Assembly: GCF_037392515.1 (NCBI RefSeq)
Contig: NC_090295.1
Coordinates: 13,039,001 to 13,103,000, forward strand
Direction of reading: 5' to 3'
From: Haliotis asinina
Lineage: Eukaryota > Mollusca > Gastropoda > Lepetellida > Haliotidae
DNA length: 64,000 nucleotides
In this document: positions 27,401 to 37,800 of the stretch, one piece after another
Layout of the letters: the number at the start of each line of letters is the position of its first letter
Numbering within the stretch: position 1 is the first letter of the stretch
Translations under genes and position numbers: made by a program
The notes under the pieces: generated by a model
What the model was told of the DNA's origin: nothing
The model's input: the letters and a program-made list of their open reading frames with translations, nothing else
Database searches by the model: none

Positions 27401-29444
27401 AGGTGACTCCATTACAGTATGTACCACGGACCAAGACAAACATTCTACTCAAATGAATAACAGTTCCTTTTTTTCACAAGTCTTGTGACTTGTATTTGAC
27501 ACTAATATTATATATGCATGTACATGTTCATATAAATGAGTCTGGTTTCAGGCAGATATTAACACTATTCCAGCAATATCATAGCAGGGGATACCAAGAC
27601 TGGGTTTCACACATTGTACCCATGTGGGAAATTGTACCTGTGTCTTCTACCTGTCGAGCATATGATTCCACCACTTTGCTACCCCAACCCCTCTTATCTT
27701 ATTTGCTTTAAAAGAATTTCCTGATATCATAGTCATGGCAAGGTAAATTGTAGTGCCACTTTGCCCAATGTTTTTAAGAAGTAAAAGGTCACATTTAGTT
27801 CTACCTTGACTTTGTGGCACTGATTTAGGGCACACAACATCTGAAATGCAATCCACTTCTTCTCAATACTGTTGAGGAACGGCCGGGTGCTGATCCTATC
27901 ATACAAACTGTCCTTAACATACTGTCGGAACAGCAATGCAGCTTTCTCAGATTGCTGGAATGAATTATTGCAGATATTAGTACCATTCTTGAAAAAATAA
28001 ACGAATATGTGATACAAATCACAAGGTAAATACTTTCTGAAGAAAACTGTGACTGTAACTGATGATCAGATGTGTTTCCATATCATTAATATCAAACATA
28101 AGGAGCAAAAAACTGGATTGATATGGCACTATTTGGATCTCACACATGCAACATCTGTGGGAGCCATTTTCAGATGACAAACACAGAATATACAACTCCC
28201 TTAATACACAAAATGCTGTATCAAAGTACCAGTGGATCTATATGATACACCACTGAAGATATTGACATCCTATTTTCATATTAGACTGAACTGTTGTACT
28301 ACTATTCAAGCATTATTTCAACAGGACACACACACAGAGAAAAAGCAGCTTCCTGCTGGCTCAGTGACTCCTTGCCAGTAGTGACCTTTCAAGATCATTG
28401 CACTATGGTATGACAACAAATTTCAAATTAAAGAAACTCAAATAAAAATTATTTGCTTTGAACTCACAATTGCTTTTTGAAATGGAAGACAGTTTGACGT
28501 TCCTTTCAGCCGCTGACTTATTTCTGAAAAGGAAATCAAATCCGAACTCAGTATGAGGAAATGTTGAATCCAGAATGTTGGATCATAAACATTACAAAGG
28601 CATTTATTAACAAACAGAAATGTAATTCTTATGATGAAATTCATATTCTATACTTATTCTGACTCATGCTTAATCTGTATCTCCCTTCTTTTGATAATTA
28701 AGTGGAATCTTGAATCCCTTTCAATTCCCTGAAGAGATCGTAAAATCACTCACCACGAGTTGCCTCACCCTTTCCTACCAATTTTCCTCTAAAGAACAAT
28801 TAATTTTTATCTTTGACATATACATGTTATCTTTATTTTCCAGGCCATATTCTACCAAAAACCCAAGGGTAAACCTACCCTCTAGCTTATCTCTATGAGT
28901 TGACAGGGGTAGTGATGGATCATGGATAACAAAGACTTTAACAATTGCAAGTCCCTCTTTGCAGCGTGCCCTTGCAACTTTGAAAAACCTTGTGCTTCCT
29001 TGGCTGAAATGGGATTATAAGATGGTGTAAATATATCACACAACAGCCCTTGAATGAATGACTGTTTGGGGTGTTTCTATATCAATGACATTATAGACAA
29101 TTATTATGTTATCAAATATTCCATTGTGCTGACACTTAATAAATCTGTCAGATTCAATGTACTAACAGATATTCTCACAATATCGTACATATACTTATGT
29201 AGTGGTATGATACAAAATAACTCTACAAACCCCTAAATATTCCAATATCAAAGACAAAAAAAAGCAATTCAACCAAATATAGCAATTCATTTAGAAACAT
29301 ATACAAATGGGTGTGATCTCAAATCAGGAAAGACAAAGGCTTGGTGACTCACTTGGTCTCAAATTCATAGTCAGGGACATCTGACAGGTACTGCTCCACT
29401 GGAAGAATCTGGGACGGAGCAATCCCAGTTAGCTGGTTGCCCAT
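4170..29444 (-). CDS. PIK3R4: VPS15 / PIK3R4, regulatory subunit of class III PI3-kinase
   Basis: VPS15 is the myristoylated pseudokinase scaffold of the VPS34 complexes that make PI3P for autophagy and endosomal sorting. I resolved 33 coding exons whose phases all match. They sum to 4080 nt (1359 codons plus stop), against about 1358 residues in human. The order is N-myristoyl signal MGNQLTG, divergent kinase with HGDIKSEN and DFA, HEAT repeats, linker and C-terminal WD40 blades ending [11 protein letters not shown]. The start at 29444 is the conserved MGNQL start. A pyrimidine tract and AG lie just upstream of 29470, so the 5' UTR is probably spliced. The gene is head to head with ABCF3. 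Its introns hold at least eight tandem arrays. No frameshift or premature stop was found. Confidence 0.97.
4497..5847. repeat. 44-bp minisatellite, ~30 copies, VPS15 last intron
   Basis: Highly homogeneous array with unit AGGATACATTGAACAAGTCT followed by GTCAGAACCACCTCCTCTAGTTAC. Variants (GAGCAAG for GAACAAG, AGAATAC for AGGATAC) are interspersed. On the minus strand the unit (AGACTTGTTCAATGTATCCT) aligns with the 3' end of exon 32 (AGACTTGCCCAATGTCTCCT), so the array descends from that exon end. Confidence 0.95.
5848..6243. repeat. 41-bp degenerate repeats of exon-32 end plus donor
   Basis: Roughly nine diverged copies directly downstream (minus strand) of VPS15 exon 32. Each repeats the exon end (CCAATGTCTCCTACAGCTACAG) and, in several copies, a GT dinucleotide at the former donor (GTATGG, GTGGGA, GTAAGA, GTAGGA). 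It grades into the 44-bp array. Confidence 0.88.
6540..7129. repeat. 33-bp minisatellite duplicating exon-31 3' end and splice donor
   Basis: About 18 units. Minus-strand unit: GCAGCTCCCCCACTCTCCAT then CTCACAG|GTAGGT. The first unit is the true end of VPS15 exon 31. The next four have donors with identical CAG|GTAGGT at 7097, 7064, 7031 and 6998, exactly 33 bp apart and in frame. Units further away are more diverged and partly lose the donor. Confidence 0.93.
8118..8222. repeat. Ectopic copies of the 33-bp exon-31 donor repeat
   Basis: Three units of the same motif (ACCTACCTGTGAGATGGAGA), with G-rich expansions between them, in the intron between exons 29 and 30. This is about 1 kb from, and on the other side of exon 30 from, the main array. 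Confidence 0.85.
9813..13324 (-). CDS. PIK3R4: VPS15 exons 22-25: linker before the WD40 domain
   Basis: Exons: 13281-13324, 12600-12761, 12299-12344, 9813-10047, about residues 778-939. It starts with [15 protein letters not shown], matching the family's LKDFMMKSNKAKA. The Ser- and charge-rich linker includes the conserved-looking [13 protein letters not shown]. The 46-nt exon 12299-12344 ([15 protein letters not shown], basic) is needed to keep frame between its neighbours, which is why I am confident in it. The 50-bp minisatellite at 10073-12062 fills most of the intron next to it. The downstream donor of the last exon (GTGAGC at 9807-9812) was chosen because it gives the phase the next exon needs. 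Confidence 0.9.
10073..12062. repeat. 50-bp minisatellite, ~39 copies, VPS15 intron
   Basis: Unit GTGATATACAGTTTATCTGT then ACAGCTACACTGTCACTTGTACAATAACCA. Variant units (GGACTATAACC; AATTTAAATGTAGAGC; TATAGCTAC) recur in the same order at spacings of about 400 and 550 bp, which shows higher-order duplication. Near-unit ACTGTACA/TGTACAG palindromes occur throughout. Confidence 0.95.
13531..23782 (-). CDS. PIK3R4: VPS15 exons 9-21: HEAT-repeat region
   Basis: Exons: 23662-23776, 22421-22516, 20212-20306, 19504-19543, 18514-18596, 18195-18270, 17736-17889, 16378-16424, 15982-16083, 15049-15183, 14510-14647, 13959-14135, 13531-13587. They cover about residues 340-777. Recognisable VPS15 stretches are [67 protein letters not shown] and the [13 protein letters not shown] joint. 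Exon 12 (19504-19543) is only 40 nt but completes the frame exactly. Exon 9 has two possible acceptors 6 nt apart (boundary 23776 or 23782). Compared with human, the segment after DDRIH is somewhat short, so a small exon may be missing from my model. Confidence 0.93.
14282..14432 (+). mobile_element. SINE family 1
   Basis: TTGTGGTTAAAGCATTCGCTC (A-box region), GATTCCCCACATGGGTAGAA, GATATTGCTGGAATATTGCT, then the CCTCACTCACTCACTC tail. It lies in the intron between VPS15 exons 19 and 20. Confidence 0.85.
15199..15772. repeat. 33-bp minisatellite with 165-bp higher-order copy
   Basis: Unit of about 33 bp (GGGGAATATCATCAGGTAGT then CATGTGGCAAGGT), about 17 units, in the intron next to VPS15 exon 18. 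A five-unit block near 15437 recurs almost unchanged near 15602. Because 33 is a multiple of 3, long open frames arise on both strands; they are not genes. Confidence 0.93.
16792..17655 (+). pseudogene. Broken pogo/Tigger-type DNA transposon
   Basis: It starts after TA with CAGTCAGGCCGCGTTAGTCTG, a pogo/Tigger-like terminus. An N-terminal piece from 17201 ([20 protein letters not shown]) looks like the start of a CENP-B/pogo DNA-binding domain. From 17423 the DDE_1 core appears ([28 protein letters not shown]), with two catalytic Asp positions. The region with the first Asp is missing and frames are interrupted, so it cannot encode transposase. The right terminus was not found. It sits in the VPS15 intron between exons 15 and 16, opposite to the gene. 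Confidence 0.85.
20401..22337. mobile_element. 1.9-kb element with ~116-bp inverted ends and GC-rich interior
   Basis: The arms at 20401-20516 and 22221-22337 are near-perfect inverted repeats. Both contain CTTTGGGGTACAT/CCTTGGGGTACAT, CATTAAAAATCCCTA and AAAACAAAAAACTCGTTTTT. The interior from about 20520 to 21560 is strikingly GC-rich beside AT-rich flanks and has internal duplications (AAGCAGGGACC...GATGCACTGAGC at about 20836 and 21055). No transposase was recognised, so it is probably non-autonomous. No clear target duplication was found. It lies in the intron between VPS15 exons 10 and 11. Confidence 0.75.
22670..22935. repeat. ~27-bp minisatellite, ~10 copies
   Basis: Unit close to CCAACTAAATGTGAAATCCC then CTTTTAA, imperfect, in the VPS15 intron upstream of exon 10. 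Confidence 0.88.
23800..24150. repeat. ~30-bp minisatellite, ~11 copies
   Basis: Unit ACACAATGCACTGAAGCATC then TCAGATAATG, with some units short by 3 bp. It starts immediately outside the acceptor of VPS15 exon 9 and decays to the right. Confidence 0.92.
24480..29444 (-). CDS. PIK3R4: VPS15 exons 1-8: myristoylation site and kinase domain
   Basis: Exons, high to low: 29353-29444, 28879-29003, 28468-28523, 27805-27954, 27008-27109, 26058-26248, 25413-25539, 24480-24652. They give residues 1 to about 339. Gly2 follows Met1 (MGNQLTG), the N-myristoylation context. The VAIK-like lysine is about K53 (AIVKVF). The catalytic loop is HGDIKSEN (144-151), replacing HRDxKxxN as in known VPS15. DFG is replaced by DFA (164-166), and the APE region is CYIAPERF. 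The last exon has [14 protein letters not shown] and [11 protein letters not shown], typical of the VPS15 C-lobe. These substitutions are normal for the family and are not signs of decay. Confidence 0.96.
25013..25260 (-). mobile_element. SINE family 2, reverse orientation
   Basis: Reads (as the complement) CGTGAATGTCCCAGGGTAGA ... GCTGAGTGCGGCATAAAACT, the full family-2 layout, in the intron between VPS15 exons 7 and 8. Confidence 0.85.
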
Positions 29445-29661
29445 TGTTTACCTCCAGTTCCACTTACTTTCTGGAATAATAAACAAACATTTTGAAATAT
29501 TTCAGTCTCTATACATTATTACATATGCAATGTTTCATCATGTACATCTTCTGTCAGAAATTCAGACCCTATCTGCATTATTATACGAAGAAACTCTTGG
29601 TCTTGATGTGTCTAATGCAAAGAAATGTATAAAGGCTATGTTATAATTTAATCCCCAGATC

Positions 29662-30282
29662 ACAGAATTATCAGTCTAAGTAAACTTAGCCTCGATACTT
29701 TTCGTTAGACTCCACTACTGAGTCTAACAAAACCTTAGGGGAGGTCGCGTTAGGTAACCTTTTAAGATTGATATATCAGAACACAGCTTTCCAAATCGCG
29801 AAACTGGACATTCGCACATACCTTTTGAACTTTTTATCTCGAAAAGGTTCATATCCGAACGATTCCGAATGCTATTTAGCATACGATCACTTCCGGGTGA
29901 TGCACACGGCACACGTTACAACCATGATAGCAGTGAGTAAACAGTCGTTGAAAATAGTGTTTTACCAATATTCAAGGATGTCATCTTGCGGAAATATTAG
30001 CTAATGGTAACCATGTCAAGCATATATACTGCAGGTCAATTAACTGTGTTATATGCGGAGACATCTGTGTCAGTGACCTGAATATTTTGTAAGTCCCTCT
30101 GATTCCTAAGTAGTAGTCGTTGTCTGATTGGTTAAACCCATATGACCGTCTCACATTTGATTGGACGGTCACAGGTCGCTCAAAGGTTACCTGACGCGAC
30201 CTTCTACTAGGGTTTGTTAGACTCAGTGGTGGAGTTTAATGAATAACACTGAGACTAAGTTTACTTAGACTGACAGAATTAT
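29662..30282. mobile_element. MITE with ~95-bp inverted ends and 10-bp target duplication
   Basis: The element is 29672-30272 (601 bp). It starts CAGTCTAAGTAAACTTAG and ends with the reverse complement. The arms stay alignable for about 95 bp, to GGTCGCGT(T/C)AGGTAACCTTT. It is flanked by identical ACAGAATTAT at 29662-29671 and 30273-30282. Long arms plus a 9-11-bp duplication suggest a Mutator-like non-autonomous element. It falls within the inferred first (noncoding) intron of VPS15. Confidence 0.9.
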
Positions 30283-30973
30283 GACACTCATTTGAGTAAC
30301 AACATTCTTTAAGGCATACCTTTGGCAAGCACATATTATCCAAATATATCTCAATGGCAGCAGTGTGGAACAGGGCTCCTAGGTGTACAATGGAAACGCC
30401 CACTTAATAATCTTTCAACATTTTTTCTCATCAGCATTGACAACAGGTGTGCAACATAATGTCATGACAGCATAATAACCTGAATCTTCACATCAATCAT
30501 TTTATCTACCTCCAAAGACCTAACATTTGTCAAACCCTCAAATCAACATGTTTGCTGCCAAAAGGGACAAATCACAAACCTAAGTTTTTCGTAAGTGAGT
30601 GAAGTTGTCAAAAGACCAAAGACAAAATCGCAGCATGTATATGTTGTTGTACTACTGGGTTCCGGTAGGTCCTTTAACATACATCTGACTCAAACACAGC
30701 GTTGGTAAACCGAACTCGAACTTTGTAAAGCAGTCCAACGGGGAATAAATTCGTCTGCTTGAGTATTGAGGCTGTAACTTTGAGGTAGTTCATGTAGATC
30801 TGTACCATATATCACTAAACAACACAGTAATTATATCCCTATATACAAACTTACAATGAATACCTTATCGGACAGAGGATCAGACAACTGACATACTGAT
30901 CACGGGTTGAAGGGAGAACGTTAAATTCACAACGATAAAACCAAGTTGTTTTCTTCCTTTTCAGTGCATTGAC

Positions 30974-30982
30974 CACTTCCGG
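30974..30982 (-). promoter_or_regulatory. ETS/GABP-like site
   Basis: CCGGAAGTG on the minus strand, just upstream of the inferred VPS15 first exon. Such sites are common in TATA-less bidirectional promoters. Recognised by motif only. Confidence 0.4.
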
Positions 30983-31393
30983 TTAACGATGCTATTTTCT
31001 CAGAAACACATTTAACATTTATTAAATACTTTCTATGAAGTTATCATAAGATGGGAGAAAGAGACAATTAAAAGACAATCTCATTATTTAACAAACATGT
31101 GCGTTTTATGATAGAGTTGCTAAATTACGGAAAAAATGCACGCATGTTTTCTTCATTTGTTAAAGTTTTAAACTAGTTTATTAGAATATTGTTTCAATCT
31201 TCTCTAATCTTGTACCATCTCTGATAGTAATAAATGTATATTTGTTGAACATTATGAGAAAAATATTCACACATAAATAATTTTTATAATACATTTAGCG
31301 GTATTTGTTGCTATTTTAGACTTCTTAATTAAAATGAATATTGCAGATACCACAAAGCGATAAGTAGTAATGTTAGAGAGTGTATTATTTGCC

Positions 31394-31404
31394 AACATGG
31401 CGGC
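31394..31404 (+). promoter_or_regulatory. YY1-like site overlapping the ABCF3 start codon
   Basis: AACATGGCGGC contains the ATG itself and fits the AAnATGGCGGC consensus that is often found just downstream of transcription starts. Confidence 0.4.
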
Positions 31405-34400
31405 CTGCGAAGAACTTCTAACCCATGCTTTTCCAAACATTGACGAGGAGGTGTCAACTTACGTCAAAGGTATTTCGTTTGATCATTGTGAATGCATCTA
31501 TTTCTATCCATTTTAAAGAGTAGTAACACTCACTCCCTAGTTCGTATCAGAAAGAACGGATGATTGACACGTGCAGTACCGGTCTCCTGTCAATCATCAT
31601 CTTTTTAACTGTTGTGCAATATTGGTTTGAGATCCCAACGATCTACGGATAAGGAGAACAGCAACAACAACAACAGAAGAAATATACGGTCACGACTGAC
31701 GGCCTTGCTTAATGGCTAGATAGTGGATTAATATTATATGAACCAAAGCCCAAGGGGTAATTGCGAAAATAGACTAGAGTAAATTATCCAAAACCGAAAG
31801 TGTCGGATGGGTTTTAGATATGACTAGATTATGCAGTACATGCATCATTATATATCATTAATTCAAACCAACTAGACTGTTGGCAGAATAAGGTTTAACC
31901 ACTTTACATGGTTTCGTGAAAATAGCAAGTAATCTGCACAGTTCATATTTCTACTTACAACAGTCAACTGTTGGTTATTCTCATTAAATCAAATCTTTTA
32001 TTCCAAAAAGATGCACTTCTGTAGGACTGTTTATAGGTGAAAAAGTTGTTCTGCAGTATGTATTGTGATGTATTTGGAGCTGTAGTGATTGATACGGCTT
32101 AAACATGTTAAAGATATCCATCCTGTTTCCTTCATGTCTGATTATTATAATGTCAAATACATCATGGGCAGTTGCTGTTGTCAATTCCTTGCTTCCTTCA
32201 TTTTGGATTTTAGTTAAATGAATTTTTTGTGTTTTACCTTTATGATGACTGTGCTAAATATATTGGTGTAGGTTTCCTTTTTAATTCGATGAAAATATTG
32301 TTGTAATGGTTGTTTGCTTGTAGGCCTGCTGGAGGATTGCTGTGATGACTTTGCTACGGCAGATGACCTGTTTGATGCTGTGGGCGTCATGCTTCTGCAA
32401 GCTGATGGGGAGAAGACGGAGGACGACGTCATGGAAATTTGTCAGAAACTCCACAGCCTCCTGGCAAGGTAACCCAAGTATTATGAAATTATAAAGTATC
32501 TCTTTAATGCTTTGTTGCAGCAAGGGGAAAAGACATTGATGTGTGTTTGAACTGAAGTATGTGTTGCATCTAGACTGAATAATATTGGCACTTAAGAACA
32601 GGTATTTAAATTTGCCTTGAATGATGGGAGTGATGGTTAGAGCTTCAGCTCTGATTGTAGATCGATTCAAAGTGTTGAGGCTAAGTGGGAAGTTTGCTTA
32701 TTTTGCTGTATATTGCCTTATTCTTTGTATTGATGTATAGAAATGATGGTGTTGCAGTGGAAATGATGTTAGGCTGATAATTTGATCAAACATTTGATAT
32801 GTTCTGATTTCATATACAGTCTAATCCCGATGAGTCAATTGCTGGCATCGGAAATATTATGCATAACTTGAAGTACCTGTCGATCCAACCTTTATTTTCT
32901 ACTATCATAGACATGCCTATGTCTCAAATGCTTTGATACGTCAAATTTATTACTTGGTCCCAGCAATTAGACTTATCACGATTTAACTGTATTGTGATGG
33001 ATGGTAGTGTAGCCTAATGTTTAAAGAGTCAGCTCGTCACGCTGAAGTTCAAATACGCTGTGTCTCTTGGTTGTCATGTGCTTTTAATATTACTTTGTGC
33101 TTTGTATTCCCAATCCCATTTTCAGGAAGTGGCTTTTTGGTCAGTTGAATCTGTTCGTCTGAGAAATAACCAACAAAGCTACCTTTTGTCACTTGTTAGT
33201 CAAATCCAGGATTGGTGGTCTGATAAATTCAAACGTTGACTAAACGACCAAGCAATTATTCACAAAGGTGGTTTTGTCTATTACATTTCACTAGCCCTGC
33301 AATCTTGTTCCAAGTCATGATTGACTTCAGGAAATTCCTAACATACTAGCAACCCTTTAAAGATTTGAAGTATGCGAATGCATTTTGTGCAATTTGGCCA
33401 AAACATATGAAATAGCCACATTTTTCCTTTCCATTTTTGGTTTATTAACAAGCAATTAGAAAATTTGATATTTTCAGTGGTGGATTAGTTGTAATGAACC
33501 AGTCATCAATTTTAACCAATTCTTAACACTAGTGTTTATGAAGTGCCTTTACGTCTGTGTTTGTGTTTGAAATCAGTGACTCTGGGATGTCAGTGAATGG
33601 CCAGCACCGTGTCCTGGATGCTCCTGTCCACATCGGATCAATATCCTCAGGCTTGACTGAGATGAGCGAAGAAGACAGCAGCATATGGCTAAAGAAGAAG
33701 GACATGAGCTCTGTGAGTATATTCTGTTGCTAAATACTTTTACAGAAGCTATGTTTATGTGTACATACTGCTGCCAATAATTTTGGCAGTAACTGAATCA
33801 AGAAGCATTTTGTTTGTTTTTGTTTGGTTGTTTTGGGTTTTTGTAGCTTACATGTTTTATCTTTGCATTAGTCAATGTTGCTTGTTAGAGTGAGAGTGCT
33901 ATGATCATTATAGCATTAAAGTCACTTTCTGCAAGTGGCCTCAATTGACGACCAAGGTGATTGTGTCTTACCATGACAGAACTGACTTGTTCCATGATAT
34001 CACAATAAATCTGCTTAGCCCAGATTTGATGTGACGACAAACTTATCTTGGACACTGCTGGTTGTGTCAAAATGCAATTTCATTTACTGAACCTCTTGTA
34101 TTGTAGAAAGTGGACCAGAAGAAGCTTGAGAAAGCTGAGGCAATCAGACAGAAGAAGCTGGATAAACGATCGGAGAATCCAGTTAAAACTTCAGATACCA
34201 TGTAAGACAAGACAATCGGATTGTTTTATAAGTGAATGACCCAAGAGTGTTGTGATTAAGGCTCTTAAGAAAATAAGGATAGACATCAATACAAAATCTG
34301 CCAACCTGTCACTCTCCATAAACCTGTTCTGTAAAATAGCATGTTTTGCAAACAAGCATAATGTTGAGCAATGAAGAATATATGGTTAGATACAAGGACA

Positions 34401-34833
34401 ATCATGATGGTTTTCAGCAACGCATGCTTGTGAAAGGTGACTAACGAGAACATGTGGTCAGACTCGTTGACTTGGTTGACACATGCCATTACATTATATA
34501 ACAATTGTGTAGATCTGTGCTCATGTTGTTAATCACAGGATTGTCTGGTTAAGATTCAATTATATTCAGACCACAGCCTTATAGCTGGAAAACCACATAG
34601 AAGCTAAACCAACAAACCTACTGGTCCAAGACAGTAATCAGTACCATGTCTGCCCAGAAGGTACTTGATAATGTCCTGGTTAATGAAACCAGCTGTTTAT
34701 GTGTGTTTTTCAGGTTGGAAACTGCCAGTGCAAGTCAACAGATCAACAGGAAGGATGCAAAACTTGATGCCTCAGGAACGAACCGCAGCTACGACATCCG
34801 TATAGAAAACTTTGACATAGCATTTGGGGAAAG
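31397..34833 (+). CDS. ABCF3: ABCF3 exons 1-5: N-terminal regulatory region
   Basis: Exons: 31397-31469, 32324-32468, 33577-33712, 34107-34201, 34714-34833, residues 1-190. It has the ABCF3-specific acidic helical N-terminus ([17 protein letters not shown]), then a Lys-rich helix ([23 protein letters not shown]), and then the strand [16 protein letters not shown] that opens the first ABC domain. Confidence 0.95.
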
Positions 34834-37800
34834 GTGATATGTTTTTGTCAGTTACTTCATATATAGTTTGAATATGCGAACCAATCATGGCTCAGCATCA
34901 CTTCTCACACGGGATGTCGTGGCAATGGATTCCCATATAATCTGAACTTCGGACTGATGTTTATTCAAAACTACTGACAGTGCACAAATACTTTTGGATG
35001 ATTTATCATGGAACATGACCATTGTTACTAGAACAAAGTAATATTTATGGAAAATATATGAAATTTTGAAATATTATTAGTTTACTATTAGGAAAATGTT
35101 TGGTACATTTCTGTATGTGTGTATTCAGACAGACAAACAGACAATCTAATGTTTGTTTCACCTGCTGCAGGGTGCTAATGACAGGAGCAAGTATCCATCT
35201 GATTGCTGGACGGCGGTATGGATTTGTTGGCAGGAATGGCCTCGGAAAGACGACACTACTCAAGATGATATCCAGGTAGGGTACTGCTTCTTTGCTATCT
35301 CCTCTTTCATTTGTTGTTTAGAGTTGTGTCCCTTGGCAACCAGGATTTGCTGATTGAGGTTTGGATTTCTGGATTTCATCCAATTGTGATCCTTGGGTTT
35401 TGTTATCACTGTGTCAGTTGCTCTTACCTGTGTGACAATGGTTACAATCAAATTACATCTACACTTTTTCTGCTAGTGAAGGGGACCCATGAAGGTCATG
35501 GGGTAGAATAGGCCTTCAGCAACCCATACTTGGCATAAAAGGCAACTATGCATGTCGTAAGAGGCAACTAACGGGATCAGGTGGTCAGACTCGCTGACTT
35601 GGTTGACACATGTCATCGGTTCCCATTTGCGCAGATCGATGCTCATGTTGTTGATCACTGGATTGTCTGGCCCAGACTCAACTATTTACAGACTGGCACC
35701 ATATAGCTGGAATATTGCTTGGTGCGGCGTAAAACTCTACTCACTCTCACTAGTGAAGGGGCAGTGATGTGGGTTCTATTCCTCATATGGGTGAAGCACA
35801 TTTCTGGTGTCAAGGAAAGCGATATTGCTGGAGTAAGTGGTGTTAAATTGTGCTTGCTCACTCACTCTGCCAATGAAAGTGTTCAGCTGTGATTTTTACT
35901 CTGAAGAAGACACTGGTTATTAATAATTTTAAAACAAATGAGTTCTAAAGATGATTTTGAATGATTAAAAGAATCCCACATTTCAAGGTTCTGAAGCTTA
36001 ATTAACTCTCATTAGTATATCTACTGTCGAAAGACTCTGAGGTGATTCTCTCTTTGTCTTTTCCAGCTATCAGCTGATGATTCCGTCCCACATCTCAGTG
36101 CTACATGTGGAGCAGGAGGTTGTCGGAGATGATACACTGGCCCTGCAGAGCGTCCTGGAGTGTGATGAGAGACGAGAAGGGCTCTTGAAAGAGGAACGTC
36201 AGTTGAACGCACAGCTCAACACCCCAGGGTAACATTTATGAGGTTTTGTTTTCTGTTAGCATATGGCCATCTGGTGTCTCTCACACCCTATCAAAGGGAG
36301 AGATTTCTTTATCAATCAGTTGAGCTGAATGTGTGCAATCATTCTGGAAATGATATCACATATTTTATGAAAGAGCTTAGTTTTGGGTGTTCTCATATGT
36401 GCTTGATAATGGTCTTGGTTGAAACAAAATAGAACAGATTTTTAAACTTACCTTATCTCAAGGTAAGCGCTCTTATCTCTTGCTTAGGCACTGAGTGGAA
36501 TGATGGAAACTTTTCTCCCTAGGCCCCTCTTGTCCAAGTTACTGTGAAGGAACTGTCTGAACAAGAAGCATATGCAAAATATGAACATAAGCGAAGACAC
36601 TTACTTGCCCACTGTACATATTTCTTAATAATCACTTGTAAAATACTTCCAAAGGTATGGTGGTAGAAGTAGTCAATGCAGTGCAAGGATTTGGTTTGTA
36701 GTTTTTAAGTTAAAATGCACTTGTGAGGGAATCATATGTATTTTTATTCCGATGATCTGTGATAACTTGAACTACGGATGAATTACCATTACAAATGACA
36801 TGAACATTATGCTCCATAATGATGGCTCAGAAACGTAATATGATGCATGACTATTACTGACTTTCGACATTAAATTTTCTTTTTCAGTTCTGGCACAGGC
36901 AAAGATGTTTCAGCAAGACTGAGTGAAATTTACCGTGAGTTGGAGGAAATTGAAGCAGACAAAGCACCTGCGAGAGCCGCTGTTATTTTAGCAGGTCTTG
37001 GATTTTCTTCTGAGGGGCAGAGCAGGCCAACAAGGTGAGCTCTGTTTCTCATTGGTCGTGCAGAGCATCTGACTGTTTTACCAACAGAAGTTTGTTACCT
37101 TACTTTGAAAATTCAAGTGATGGGTTTTTGGCTTGCCACACTGAAGACCCAGGTTTGATTCTGAGCATGGGCACTATGTATGAAGTCCATTTCTGACGTC
37201 CACCAGCTGTCATATTGCTACAAGCAGTGCGAAACTAAACTCTCTTACTCACTCCTTTTTAAATTCAAGATTTCTGTGAAAAAACAAGGTTTTTAAGATC
37301 AGCCAGTACAGCCTTGTTGAAGATCTACCTTATATTACCCCAAACTTATGCCAGTCCCCTAACTTGGTCAATAAAATCAATGTCAAAATGGTAAGACAAT
37401 TCTTTAGTATGTACAGAATACTTTAACAAACATTCTTTTCAGTAAATGATACCTATACATTTTCAGCTTTTTGAGAGAACTTTTCTCGTGATTTTGTGAT
37501 TTCTGTGTCACTATATATCATGACAGTGGGATGGTTGTGAAAAGCATGATGGTTGTCATAACAAAGACATGGTTCCAAAGTCACTGTGTGTTCAGACATG
37601 TTATTGTCAAGCCAAGTCAAGCCAAGTTTTTCCCTCATTTGTGCATAATGTAGGAAAAGTATCACAGGTATTGTTGCTTAGTTTTGTTTGTAAAGTTAAT
37701 GGAAGTTTCCATGCTCTGTTATTTGTTTGTTTCGCAGAGAGTTTTCTGGAGGTTGGAGGATGAGATTAGCCCTTGCAAGAGCCCTGTTTACAGAGTGAGT

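Larger units (their letters stand above)
29445..31396. promoter_or_regulatory. Shared head-to-head 5' region of VPS15 and ABCF3
   Basis: The start codons face away from each other 1.95 kb apart. On the minus strand an acceptor (TTATTCCAG) abuts 29470, and a GTAAGT donor lies at 30854-30849. This suggests a noncoding VPS15 exon ending at 30855 and transcription starting between there and about 31000. ABCF3 would start close to 31397. No TATA box is evident. About 0.6 kb of the interval is a MITE. Confidence 0.6.
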
